A stretch of 15,072 nucleotides of DNA from Anaerolineales bacterium UBA2232 (GCA_002348045.1 DDYO01000040.1:4979-20050), one strand, 5' to 3'; shown: positions 7,011-13,788, numbered from the stretch's first letter. Translations and numbers: made by a program. The notes: a model not told the origin generated them from the letters alone.

Positions 7011-7499
7011 ATGGACAGAGCATGTTCTGCAAGCGTTGAGCGCGTAAAAGAGCATTTGCGTTCTCTAGGCCTGCACGTGGCGGTTGTGCAGACCCCTCAG
7101 ACCACGCGAACAGCAGCGGAGGCTGCCCAGACCCTGGGATGCACCGTTGAACAGATCGTCAAGTCACTGGTGTTTCGGGGCGCGGAGACTGGTAAAGCGT
7201 ACCTCGTGGTAGCCAGCGGCGCCAATCGCGTCGATGAAGGACGGTTGGCAGCCCTCTTCGGCGAACCAGTAGCCAAGGCAGACGCAGAGTTCGTGCGCAA
7301 GGTTACCGGGTTTGCCATCGGGGGGATCCCGCCCGTTGGGCATGTCAGTTGGCTGGAGACGGTCATTGACGAGGACCTGATGACTGTGACCGAGATGTAT
7401 GCCGCTGCAGGCAGCCCACACCACATCTTTGCCATTACGCCGAGTCAGCTCACGCAGATTGTGCGTGGGAGCGTGGCTCGCATAAAGGGGGTGGAATAG
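7011..7499 (+). CDS. YbaK/ProX-type aminoacyl-tRNA deacylase
   Basis: A 162-residue stand-alone editing-domain protein (YbaK / tRNA_edit family). These proteins hydrolyse mischarged tRNAs such as Cys-tRNA(Pro) or Ala-tRNA(Pro) in trans, in the cytoplasm. Diagnostic motifs are AAQTLGCTVEQIVKSLVF with the key Lys at K51, GANRVDEGRLAALFG (70-84) and GGIPPVGH (104-111). The length is normal for the family. ATG 7011 is chosen over an in-frame GTG at 6999 because GAGG precedes it by 6 bases. It lies between an amino-acid exporter and a cyclodeaminase-family enzyme, 45 and 21 bases away, so the three are probably one transcript. Which mischarged amino acid it clears cannot be read from the sequence; subfamily assignment needs a tree against YbaK, ProXp-ala and related groups. 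Confidence 0.9.
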   Translation: MDRACSASVERVKEHLRSLGLHVAVVQTPQTTRTAAEAAQTLGCTVEQIVKSLVFRGAETGKAYLVVASGANRVDEGRLAALFGEPVAKADAEFVRKVTGFAIGGIPPVGHVSWLETVIDEDLMTVTEMYAAAGSPHHIFAITPSQLTQIVRGSVARIKGVE

Positions 7500-7520
7500 C
7501 ATGCATAGGAGGTATAGCTG

Positions 7521-8510
7521 ATGATAGTACTGAATGCGGACGAGGTCCGCCAGGCACTGCCCATGAGCCAGGCCATCGAGGCCATGAGACAGGCCTTCAT
7601 GGCCCTGGCATCGGGAAACGCCGAGCTGCCGTTGAGGAGTCGGATAACGATCCCTGAGCGCGAGGCAGTGACCCTTATCATGTCGGCGAGGCTGGCACAG
7701 GCTGGGATGCAGTCTCTGGCGGTCAAGGTGGTATCGGTCTTCCCGCAGAACCGTGAGCTGGGCCTGGCTACTACCCAAGGTGCCGTGCTGGTGGTCGATC
7801 CGACAACTGGCGAGCCCCTTGCGCTGCTGGAAGGGAGCAGCCTCACCGCCATTCGGACTGGCGCCACTGCGGGAGCAGCAACCGATCTGCTGGCCCGGCA
7901 GGACAGTCGAGTGGTGTCTATCATTGGCGCCGGTGTTCAAGGACAAACGCAACTGGAGGCGGTTTGCACGGTAAGGCAAATCGAAAGGGTATGGGTGTAT
8001 GATCCTGACGCCGGGCGAGTCCGAAAGATGATTGAGAGAATGTCCGGGGAAGGTCCCGTTCCAACGGACATGCGCGCGGCGGGCTCGGCTGCGGAGGCGG
8101 TACGTAACGCGGACATTATCTGCACTGCAACCACGGCGTTGACGCCAGTGCTGGACGATGCGGACGTCCGTGCAGGGACCCACATCAACGCTGTTGGCAC
8201 GTACCGCCCGGATATGCAGGAGATCCCGTCTGCTACCATCGCTCGATCGCGGGTAGTTGTCGATTCGCTGGAGGCCATCTGGGCAGAATCCGGTGACCTG
8301 ATCAAACCTTGGGAGGAAGGAATGATCGGTCGGGATCACGTGGCAGCGGCACTGGGCGAGCTGTTCCTCGACGGCCACTCGGTACGGGTGAGGGATAGTG
8401 ACATCACGGTATTCAAGACAGTGGGAGTGGCGGTCCAGGATGTCGCGGCAGCCCAGGTTGCATGGACCAATGCTCAGGCGCGCGGAGTTGGCACGAAGGT
8501 GTCCTGGTAG
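7521..8510 (+). CDS. Ornithine cyclodeaminase/mu-crystallin family dehydrogenase, not a true cyclodeaminase
   Basis: A 329-residue NAD(P)-dependent enzyme of the OCD/mu-crystallin family, full length. Conserved residues include K69 in AVKVV and R112 in LTAIRTGATAG; the Rossmann motif GAGVQGQ (136-142) is followed by the acidic end of beta-2 at D161. The region that carries the catalytic Asp228 in Pseudomonas ornithine cyclodeaminase reads VGTYRPDMQEIP here, which places Tyr at that position. True ornithine cyclisation is therefore unlikely; alanine dehydrogenase, ketimine reductase or an opine/N-alkyl amino acid dehydrogenase activity fits better. ATG 7521 has AGGAGG 8 bases ahead. The gene is last in the exporter-deacylase cluster and convergent, with a 10-base gap, with the methyltransferase. 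The family is certain, the reaction is not. Confidence 0.9.
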   Translation: MIVLNADEVRQALPMSQAIEAMRQAFMALASGNAELPLRSRITIPEREAVTLIMSARLAQAGMQSLAVKVVSVFPQNRELGLATTQGAVLVVDPTTGEPLALLEGSSLTAIRTGATAGAATDLLARQDSRVVSIIGAGVQGQTQLEAVCTVRQIERVWVYDPDAGRVRKMIERMSGEGPVPTDMRAAGSAAEAVRNADIICTATTALTPVLDDADVRAGTHINAVGTYRPDMQEIPSATIARSRVVVDSLEAIWAESGDLIKPWEEGMIGRDHVAAALGELFLDGHSVRVRDSDITVFKTVGVAVQDVAAAQVAWTNAQARGVGTKVSW

Positions 8511-8520
8511 GCAGGCAACC

Positions 8521-9114
8521 CTAGCGGTCGTCCCTGACCGCCGTTAACACATAGCGGTCAGCAAGGTCCTGAGTTGTCACATCTACAAAGCCTGCCTCGG
8601 CGAGGAGCTCACATAGCTCCTCGTCCGGTGGAAGGGAATCCCCACCTACCGCACCGCCGATGCGGAGGTGTCTTTCGTTGACAGTGTCACGGCTGTCAAA
8701 ATGGAAGATGGCGACATGGCCTCCCGGGCGAAGGAGGCGGTGAAACTCCAGTAAGGCTCTTTGCTTGTTGGAAAAGTGGGGAAAGACGGAGTTTGCCACG
8801 ATCCAGTCAAACAGGCCAGGCTTTAGGGGTAGACACTCTCCGTCAGCCTGGATCAAGGGAATGTGGAAGGCCTTGGCTTGAGCTCGCAGCAGCATTTCGC
8901 CGGAGACGTCCATGGCCAGAATATGCGTCGGATCTTTTGCTTTGGCCAGCAGCATGGGGAATAACACGCCGGTGCCGCAGCCAGCATCGAGGATAACATC
9001 GCCACTACCGATGGCGAGAGTACTCACGATCTCCTGTAGACGAATGGTAGGTGCACCCACAACCATCGACTCCCATCGGGGTGCAACGGCATCAAAGTGT
9101 TTGCGGTGGCTCAT
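8521..9114 (-). CDS. Class I SAM-dependent methyltransferase
   Basis: A 197-residue methyltransferase of the Methyltransf_11/25 type. SAM-binding motif I is VILDAGCGTGVL (40-51), the acidic motif II is ILAMDVSGEML, motif III is DGECLPLKPGLFDWIVANSVFPHF, and the later strand is LLRPGGHVAIFHFDS. The C-terminal stretch with RIGGAVGGDSLPPDEEL and LLEAGF-like LLAEAGF is seen in many small environmental homologues of unknown substrate. ATG 9114 is preferred over a TTG at 9138 because GGGGAGA stands just upstream. There is no fused domain and no cofactor gene next to it, so the acceptor is unknown. It is divergent from the photolyase and has its own strong promoter. Confidence 0.9.
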   Translation of the reverse strand: MSHRKHFDAVAPRWESMVVGAPTIRLQEIVSTLAIGSGDVILDAGCGTGVLFPMLLAKAKDPTHILAMDVSGEMLLRAQAKAFHIPLIQADGECLPLKPGLFDWIVANSVFPHFSNKQRALLEFHRLLRPGGHVAIFHFDSRDTVNERHLRIGGAVGGDSLPPDEELCELLAEAGFVDVTTQDLADRYVLTAVRDDR

Positions 9115-9147
9115 GCGCTTCTCCCCAAGTGTGGCCAATCGAAGAGC

Positions 9148-9175
9148 ATTATATCCGCAGCCGATCTGTCGTCAA
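9148..9175 (-). promoter_or_regulatory. Predicted strong promoter of the methyltransferase
   Basis: On the minus strand TTGACG (9175-9170) and a perfect TATAAT (9153-9148) are 16 bases apart. Transcription should begin near 9141, about 27 bases before the ATG at 9114, which supports that start and leaves the TTG at 9138 almost no leader. Confidence 0.6.
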
Positions 9176-9342
9176 GCAGGCCGTGTTTTGGCGCCGGGTA
9201 GTCCGGGATAGGCTTAGTTCACCAGCACGACCTCCGTGTTGAGCCTTGTACCGATCCACAATCGGCAGCATACTGATTTGCGCGAACCTGTCATTTCCCA
9301 CTGTAGGCCCGCCTAGTTGGTTTAGCGACCGGCAACTCATTA

Positions 9343-9368
9343 TTGGACATTCTCGTTAGGCGTATAAT
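9343..9368 (+). promoter_or_regulatory. Probable promoter of the photolyase gene
   Basis: A perfect TATAAT lies at 9363-9368. The best -35-like hexamer, TTGGAC at 9343-9348, is only 14 bases away. At the normal 17-base spacing the hexamer is TTATTG, which is poor. Activator dependence is one explanation for a strong -10 with a weak -35. The predicted leader is about 60 bases. Confidence 0.4.
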
Positions 9369-9377
9369 GGGCGCGTA

Positions 9378-9418
9378 GCCACACTGAATTAACGTGGCCT
9401 GGAAGGCCCGCAGCGGGC
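9378..9418 (+). promoter_or_regulatory. Inverted repeats in the photolyase leader
   Basis: Three overlapping inverted repeats fill the leader. GCCAC (9378-9382) pairs with GTGGC (9394-9398). GGCC (9396-9399) pairs with GGCC (9405-9408). GCCCGC (9406-9411) pairs with GCGGGC (9413-9418). Several share bases, so they could be mutually exclusive. The last ends directly before the ribosome-binding site AAAGGAG (9419-9425). No U-tract follows, so this is not a simple terminator. Confidence 0.35.
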
Positions 9419-9433
9419 AAAGGAGTTGCGCTG

Positions 9434-10804
9434 ATGATAGACGCTGAAAGGGTGCGCTTCCTGAAACCAGGAGAGACTGGTTCCGGGCCAGTGGTGTACT
9501 GGATGAACCGCGACCAGCGGGCCGAGGATAACTGGGCGCTGTTGTTTGCCCAGGAACTGGCTCTCGAGGGCGGTGTTGCTCTGGCGGTAGTGTTTTGCCT
9601 GGCAACCGGCGTGGACGGGCTGCCTGTGCGGCCATACGCTTTCATGTTGGAGGGCCTCCGAGGAGCTGCGGCGGCGTTGGCGGCCATGGGCATCCCGTTC
9701 TACCTGCTGGAGGGAGTGCCTGACGATGTCGTTCCGGGGTTCGTACAGGCCCACAGGGTGGGGGCTCTGGTGACGGACTTTCATCCCCTCCGGGAGCGGC
9801 GGCAATGGCGGGAAGCTGTGGCGGAGCGGGTGGACATTCCCGTCTATGAGGTGGATGCCCACAACATAGTTCCCTGTTGGTCGGCCTCACCAAAACGCGA
9901 ATTCGCCGCTTACACCATGCGGCCCAAGCTGCACCGAAAACTGTCTCGGTTCTTGACCGATGTCCCCAAACTGCGCCGCCATCCCCATCGCTGGCCTGAG
10001 TCGGTGCCCGAGGTTGATTGGTCTCGGGCGTTGCGCCGGTTGAACCTTGACGCGGGCATTGGCCCACTGCGCGGCTGGACTGCCGGCGAACGAGCCGCGA
10101 GCAGACAATTGACGGTGTTCGTCCAACAGCGACTGGAAGATTACGGGCGGCGGCGCAATGATCCTTTACAGGATGGCCAATCGGACTTGTCCCCATACCT
10201 GCACTTTGGGCAGATTGCTGCTCAGAGAGTGGCCTGGCAGGTACAATCGGCGCATGTTCCCAGGGAGAGCAAGGCTGCATTCTTGGAGGAACTCATCGTG
10301 AGGCGGGAGCTTTCGGACAACTACTGCTACTACACCCCCGATTATGACCGCGTAACGGCTTTTCCGGCGTGGGCGCAGCGAACGATTGAGGAGCATCGGA
10401 GCGATCACAGGCCGTACCTGTACAAGTTGGATGAACTGGAGGCGGCAGCCACCCACGACGACTTGTGGAATGCCGCGCAAAGACAGATGGTGGACAGCGG
10501 CAAAATGCACGGGTACCTCAGGATGTACTGGGCAAAAAAGATCCTGGAGTGGACAGTGGACCCAGAGGAAGCTCTACGGTTTGCCATCGTACTCAACGAT
10601 CGCTACGAGTTGGACGGCCGCGATGCCAATGGATACGCTGGAATCGCCTGGTCCATCGGCGGCGTGCATGATCGGGCCTGGGGTGCGCGGCCGATATTTG
10701 GCAAGATACGCTATATGAGCTACCGCGGCAGCAAGTCCAAGTTCGACGTCGAAGGATTCATCGCTCGTTGGGTCCCGACCGTTTCTCGACACCAGCCCGC
10801 ATAA
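9434..10804 (+). CDS. phr: Class II CPD photolyase (deoxyribodipyrimidine photo-lyase)
   Basis: A 456-residue FAD-dependent light-driven DNA repair enzyme that splits cyclobutane pyrimidine dimers. The class II signature is clear: YWMNRDQRAEDNWAL (22-36) starts the antenna-binding domain, and the FAD/helical domain has DLSPYLHFGQI, ELSDNYCYY and KMHGYLRMYWAKKILEW (about 357-373). After these come LNDRYELDGRDANGYAG and AWSIGGVHDRAWG, ending in PIFGKIRYMSYRG. Length is normal for bacterial class II enzymes and no conserved block is missing. ATG 9434 has AAAGGAG 8 bases ahead. Class II enzymes are scattered through bacteria, archaea and eukaryotes, so the gene alone does not fix the lineage. It appears monocistronic: it is followed by a short inverted repeat and then by the promoter of the sulfurtransferase fusion gene. 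Confidence 0.96.
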   Translation: MIDAERVRFLKPGETGSGPVVYWMNRDQRAEDNWALLFAQELALEGGVALAVVFCLATGVDGLPVRPYAFMLEGLRGAAAALAAMGIPFYLLEGVPDDVVPGFVQAHRVGALVTDFHPLRERRQWREAVAERVDIPVYEVDAHNIVPCWSASPKREFAAYTMRPKLHRKLSRFLTDVPKLRRHPHRWPESVPEVDWSRALRRLNLDAGIGPLRGWTAGERAASRQLTVFVQQRLEDYGRRRNDPLQDGQSDLSPYLHFGQIAAQRVAWQVQSAHVPRESKAAFLEELIVRRELSDNYCYYTPDYDRVTAFPAWAQRTIEEHRSDHRPYLYKLDELEAAATHDDLWNAAQRQMVDSGKMHGYLRMYWAKKILEWTVDPEEALRFAIVLNDRYELDGRDANGYAGIAWSIGGVHDRAWGARPIFGKIRYMSYRGSKSKFDVEGFIARWVPTVSRHQPA

Positions 10805-10806
10805 GG

Positions 10807-10817
10807 CTCCGCCGGAG
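10807..10817 (+). terminator. Short hairpin after the photolyase gene, weak terminator candidate
   Basis: CTCCG-C-CGGAG lies three bases after the photolyase stop. The arms are perfect but only 5 bases with a 1-base centre, and no run of T follows, so termination here is doubtful. Confidence 0.2.
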
Positions 10818-10903
10818 AACGCGGGTAAGGGACCGCCAGGCAGGAGATAGACCGCCCTTTGGTGTGCGCACTTGTCGAGAATTCTCAAGCCAAAGCCGCA
10901 GAT

Positions 10904-10933
10904 TTGACAAACACCCGGGGGGTATCGTATACT
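10904..10933 (+). promoter_or_regulatory. Predicted strong promoter of the sulfurtransferase fusion gene
   Basis: A perfect TTGACA (10904-10909) is followed after 18 bases by TATACT (10928-10933). This is the best -35 element in the window. Transcription should begin near 10940, with a leader of about 60 bases before ATG 11000. The spacer carries a G+C-tract inverted repeat, described separately. Confidence 0.7.
10911..10925 (+). promoter_or_regulatory. Putative CsoR/CstR-family operator in the promoter spacer
   Basis: ACACCC-GGG-GGGTAT fills the space between the -35 and -10 boxes. Its arms are complementary in 5 of 6 positions, and it resembles the known CsoR-family operator pattern of A/T ends around C and G tracts (ATACCC...GGGTAT). 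A repressor here would block polymerase directly. CsoR-family member CstR controls persulfide-handling genes in firmicutes, which fits the product of the downstream gene. No CsoR-type gene is in the window. Confidence 0.45.
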
Positions 10934-10942
10934 CACGACGTC

Positions 10943-10960
10943 TTGATGACAGTACATCAA
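10943..10960 (+). promoter_or_regulatory. Perfect inverted repeat just downstream of the predicted transcription start
   Basis: TTGATG-ACAGTA-CATCAA has perfect 6-base arms and begins a few bases after the expected transcription start. It may be a second operator or a leader hairpin. It resembles the FNR half-sites TTGAT and ATCAA, but the spacing is 8 bases instead of the required 4, so FNR/CRP binding is not proposed. Confidence 0.4.
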
Positions 10961-10999
10961 TCGCAGGTCCGCGGGGGCGCGGCGAAGGAGAAGGCACTA

Positions 11000-13498
11000 A
11001 TGAGGGTAGTGATCGTTGGGGGCGTGGCGGGTGGCGCGAGTGCGGCAGCGCGGTTGCGCCGGCTCGATGAACACGCAGATATCATCGTATTGGAGCGGGG
11101 CCAGTTCGTGTCGTTCGCTAACTGCGGATTGCCCTATCACATTGGCAACATCATCCCCAGTCGGGAGGCGCTCCTCTTGGCGACGCCGGAGAGCCTGCGA
11201 GCGGACTATGACTTGGACATTCGGATCCGCCAGGAGGTGACGGCAATAGACCGTGAGCGGCGGGTCGTGCACGTGCATAAGCTGGATGGCGGCGAGAACT
11301 ATGAACTGGGCTACGACAAGCTGATCCTGGCGCCGGGTGCCAAGCCGTTTATGCCGCCAGTGCCGGGCATGGACTTGCCCAGGGTCTATCAACTGCGAAC
11401 GATTCCTGACATGGACGCCATCAAGGCAGAGGTGGATTCCCAGCGGGCACAATCGGCCGTGGTGATTGGCGGCGGTTTCATCGGCCTGGAGATGGCCGAG
11501 AACCTGGCCATCCGAGGCCTGCAGGTTACGCTGGTGGAGCTATTGGATCAAGTGATGACGCCCCTGGATCCGGAGATGGCTGCTCTGGTTCACCGCCACC
11601 TGCGGCAGAACAACGTCCGGCTTTCGTTGGGTGATGGCCTGCAGTCCATCGAAGCGGCGGAAGGCGGCAAACTAAGGGCCAATCTGGTGAGCGGCAAGAC
11701 CGCGATTGGCGACATAATACTTGTGGCGGTGGGCGTCCAGCCTGACACGCAGTTCGCCCGGGAGGCGGGATTGGAGCTCGGTCCGCGGGGACATCTGGTG
11801 GTAAATGAATCCCTGCAGGCCTCGGATCCTGACATCTATGGCATCGGCGACGCGATTCAGGTCAAGGACCCCATTTCGGGCATTACGACGGCCATTCCGC
11901 TGGCCGGACCGGCGAATCGCCAAGGACGTATGGCGGCGAATCACATCGCGGGAAGGGCCATTTCCTATCCCGGCACCTATGGTTCGTTCATCGCGAAGGT
12001 TCTGGACGTCGTGGTTGCGGCGGTGGGTCTTAATGCCAAGCGGCTCACCCGGCAGGGCATACCTTTCCGGGCCACGATCACCCACAGCGCCGACCACGCC
12101 ACGTACTATCCGGGCGCGACGACCATGGCTGTCAAGCTGTTATGCACTCCGGACACAGGCCGACTGCTGGGGGCGCAGGTGGTGGGCGTGAACGGCGTTG
12201 ATCGCACGATCAACGTGTTGGCGGCTGCTCTGCAGGCTGGCCAAACGGTGTTTGACTTGGAGATGCTGGAGCTGGCCTATGCGCCTCCTTTTGGCTCTGC
12301 AAAGGACCCGGTCAACATCGCCGGTTTCGTTGCGGCGAACTGGCTGCGCGGCGATACGGATATTGTGCAGGCTCAGGACCTTGTCCAGCGGGACCCAGAC
12401 AAGACCGGTCTTTTGGACGTGCGCACTGAGGCCGAGTGGCACACTGGCCACTTGGAAGGGGCTGTGCACATTCCCCTCGCTGAGCTGCGGGACAGGCTCG
12501 GAGAGTTGTCCAGGGACAAAGAGTGGTTTATCTACTGCCGGGTGGGCAAGCGGGGATACCTGGCTGAACGGATACTTAAGCAGAACGGATACCGGGCGGC
12601 CAATGTGACGGGAGCGATGGAGACGTGCGGCCCGGCTCTGGAGGCGCAGTGCAACTTTGACGATTGGGCGCCGCCCCTGGTACCGGTGGCGCTGGCGGCC
12701 GCTCCTGCTGTTGGTGTTACGGCAGAGGGCGTGCACATTGCCGCGATGTTGGATGCCTGCGGCCTGCAGTGCCCGGGCCCGATTCTGGGGGTCTACCGCG
12801 AGGTGCAAAAGCTGCCCAGCGGAGCCGTCCTTCAAGTCACGGCGACGGACCCAGGCTTTTCGCGGGACGTGGGCGCGTGGTGCCAGAGCACAGGGAATCA
12901 GCTGCTCACCCTGACCCGGGAGGGCGGGATGCTCACCGCTCTGATCCGCAAAGGCACTGCAGCGGCTGTGGGGGATGCGGCGTCGGTGTCCGTGGCGACG
13001 GCGCCGACGGGCTCTCCCTTCGGCAACAGCCACGAGCGGACGATTGTGGTGTTTTCGGGTGATTTTGACCGAGCGATGGCGGCTTTCATCATCGCCAATG
13101 GGGCGGCTGCCACCGGCCAGAAGGTGACCCTTTTCTTCACCTTCTGGGGCCTGAACATCCTACGCCGCGACGAAGCTGTTCCGGTGCAAAAGAATCTCAT
13201 CGAGAGGATGTTCGGCTGGATGATGCCCCGTGGGGTAAACAAACTGACCTTGTCCAAGATGAATATGGCCGGCATGGGCACCTGGATGATGAAAGGCGTA
13301 ATGCAGGCCAAGAAGGTGGATGCGCTGCCGTCGCTGATCCAGTCGGCCAGGGAGAATGGGGTACGGTTGATCGCTTGCCAGATGACGATGGACATCATGG
13401 GTATCAAGACCGAAGAGCTCATCGAGGGCGTGGAAATTGGCGGCGTGGCGACCTATACGCTGGCATCGGACAACGCCAACGTGAACCTTTTCATCTAG
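11000..13498 (+). CDS. Four-domain fusion: CoA-disulfide/persulfide reductase, rhodanese, TusA and DsrE-like
   Basis: An 832-residue protein. Residues 1-450 are a flavin pyridine-nucleotide-disulfide reductase of the coenzyme A disulfide reductase/NADH oxidase type. FAD motif GGVAGGASAAARLRRL begins at 7; the redox Cys is C42 in SFANCGLPYHIG; the NAD(P) motif is VVIGGGFIGLEMAENLA; and the dimer domain has ELAYAPPFGSAKDPVN. Residues about 461-545 are a rhodanese with LLDVRTEAEWHTGHLEGA and active Cys C513 in YCRVGKR. Residues about 583-652 are TusA-like, with C591 in CGLQCPGP. Residues about 678-832 are DsrE-like, with C793 in IACQMTMDIMG. All four thiols are present. Expected role: cytoplasmic reduction and relay of persulfide sulfur. 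ATG 11000 has AAGGAG 9 bases ahead; an upstream in-frame GTG at 10859 would lie before the promoter and is rejected. Natural substrate unproven. Confidence 0.93.
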   Translation: MRVVIVGGVAGGASAAARLRRLDEHADIIVLERGQFVSFANCGLPYHIGNIIPSREALLLATPESLRADYDLDIRIRQEVTAIDRERRVVHVHKLDGGENYELGYDKLILAPGAKPFMPPVPGMDLPRVYQLRTIPDMDAIKAEVDSQRAQSAVVIGGGFIGLEMAENLAIRGLQVTLVELLDQVMTPLDPEMAALVHRHLRQNNVRLSLGDGLQSIEAAEGGKLRANLVSGKTAIGDIILVAVGVQPDTQFAREAGLELGPRGHLVVNESLQASDPDIYGIGDAIQVKDPISGITTAIPLAGPANRQGRMAANHIAGRAISYPGTYGSFIAKVLDVVVAAVGLNAKRLTRQGIPFRATITHSADHATYYPGATTMAVKLLCTPDTGRLLGAQVVGVNGVDRTINVLAAALQAGQTVFDLEMLELAYAPPFGSAKDPVNIAGFVAANWLRGDTDIVQAQDLVQRDPDKTGLLDVRTEAEWHTGHLEGAVHIPLAELRDRLGELSRDKEWFIYCRVGKRGYLAERILKQNGYRAANVTGAMETCGPALEAQCNFDDWAPPLVPVALAAAPAVGVTAEGVHIAAMLDACGLQCPGPILGVYREVQKLPSGAVLQVTATDPGFSRDVGAWCQSTGNQLLTLTREGGMLTALIRKGTAAAVGDAASVSVATAPTGSPFGNSHERTIVVFSGDFDRAMAAFIIANGAAATGQKVTLFFTFWGLNILRRDEAVPVQKNLIERMFGWMMPRGVNKLTLSKMNMAGMGTWMMKGVMQAKKVDALPSLIQSARENGVRLIACQMTMDIMGIKTEELIEGVEIGGVATYTLASDNANVNLFI

Positions 13499-13540
13499 GA
13501 CCTGTGTCCATCCGAGCCACTGTTCAAGGTTGATGTAGGC

Positions 13541-13569
13541 TTGCGTAAGCTATCAGCGTGTGGTAGAAT
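13541..13569 (+). promoter_or_regulatory. Predicted extended -10 promoter of the DUF5679 gene
   Basis: TTGCGT at 13541-13546 and TAGAAT at 13564-13569 are 17 bases apart, and TGG directly before the -10 makes it an extended -10 element. The start site would be near 13576, about 29 bases before ATG 13605. Confidence 0.5.
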
Positions 13570-13604
13570 GGGCTGGGCGCGATTTTGATGCCAAGGGAGG
13601 AGCT

Positions 13605-13766
13605 ATGAAAGCGTACTGCCTCAAGTGCAAGGTTATGCGGGATATGGAGGGCGGCAAGGATACGGTGCTGAAGAACGGCCGTCATGCCCTTCAGGGAACG
13701 TGCCCAGTCTGCAAGGGTAAGCTTTCGCGGATGGTGGCGTCGCCCAAGGGAGCACAGAAAAAGTAG
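13605..13766 (+). CDS. DUF5679 small zinc-ribbon-like protein
   Basis: A 53-residue protein that matches the DUF5679 pattern. It starts MKAYCLKCK with a CxxC at C5 and C8, has VLKNGRHALQGTC in the middle and a second CxxC at C33 and C36 (CPVC), then a basic Lys-rich tail. The two pairs should bind one zinc ion. The family is common as a tiny stand-alone protein in Chloroflexota and Actinobacteria and has no known function. ATG 13605 has AGGGAGGAG directly ahead; longer in-frame starts would include the promoter and ribosome-binding site. It sits between the sulfurtransferase fusion and the PLP enzyme, with its own promoter, so it need not belong functionally to either. Confidence 0.85.
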   Translation: MKAYCLKCKVMRDMEGGKDTVLKNGRHALQGTCPVCKGKLSRMVASPKGAQKK

Positions 13767-13788
13767 TCTCGATTCCGCGACACATGAC

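Larger units (their letters stand above)
9115..9433. other. Divergent intergenic region, 319 bases
   Basis: The gap between the methyltransferase and photolyase starts holds a minus-strand promoter (9148-9175), a plus-strand -10 box (9363-9368) and leader inverted repeats just before the photolyase. The middle part, about 9180-9340, shows no open frame with family resemblance, no tRNA and no riboswitch signature that I can recognise. Confidence 0.6.

Noticed and set aside
7164..8378. A 404-codon open frame on the minus strand
   Set aside because: It lies antisense to the clear deacylase and cyclodeaminase-family genes, has no family motif and has the low-complexity look of a G+C-driven shadow frame.
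9642..10280. A 212-codon minus-strand frame
   Set aside because: It is antisense to the photolyase; its Pro/Arg-rich sequence matches no family.
10943..10960. FNR/CRP-type box
   Set aside because: The half-sites TTGAT and ATCAA are right, but the spacing is 8 bases, not 4, so it is kept only as an unassigned inverted repeat.
10859..10999. Longer N-terminus for the fusion protein from GTG 10859
   Set aside because: It would start upstream of the TTGACA/TATACT promoter, the added 47 residues match no domain, and ATG 11000 has a good ribosome-binding site directly before the FAD motif.
12140..13033. A 297-codon minus-strand frame
   Set aside because: It is antisense to the rhodanese/TusA part of the fusion gene, whose plus-strand motifs are unmistakable.
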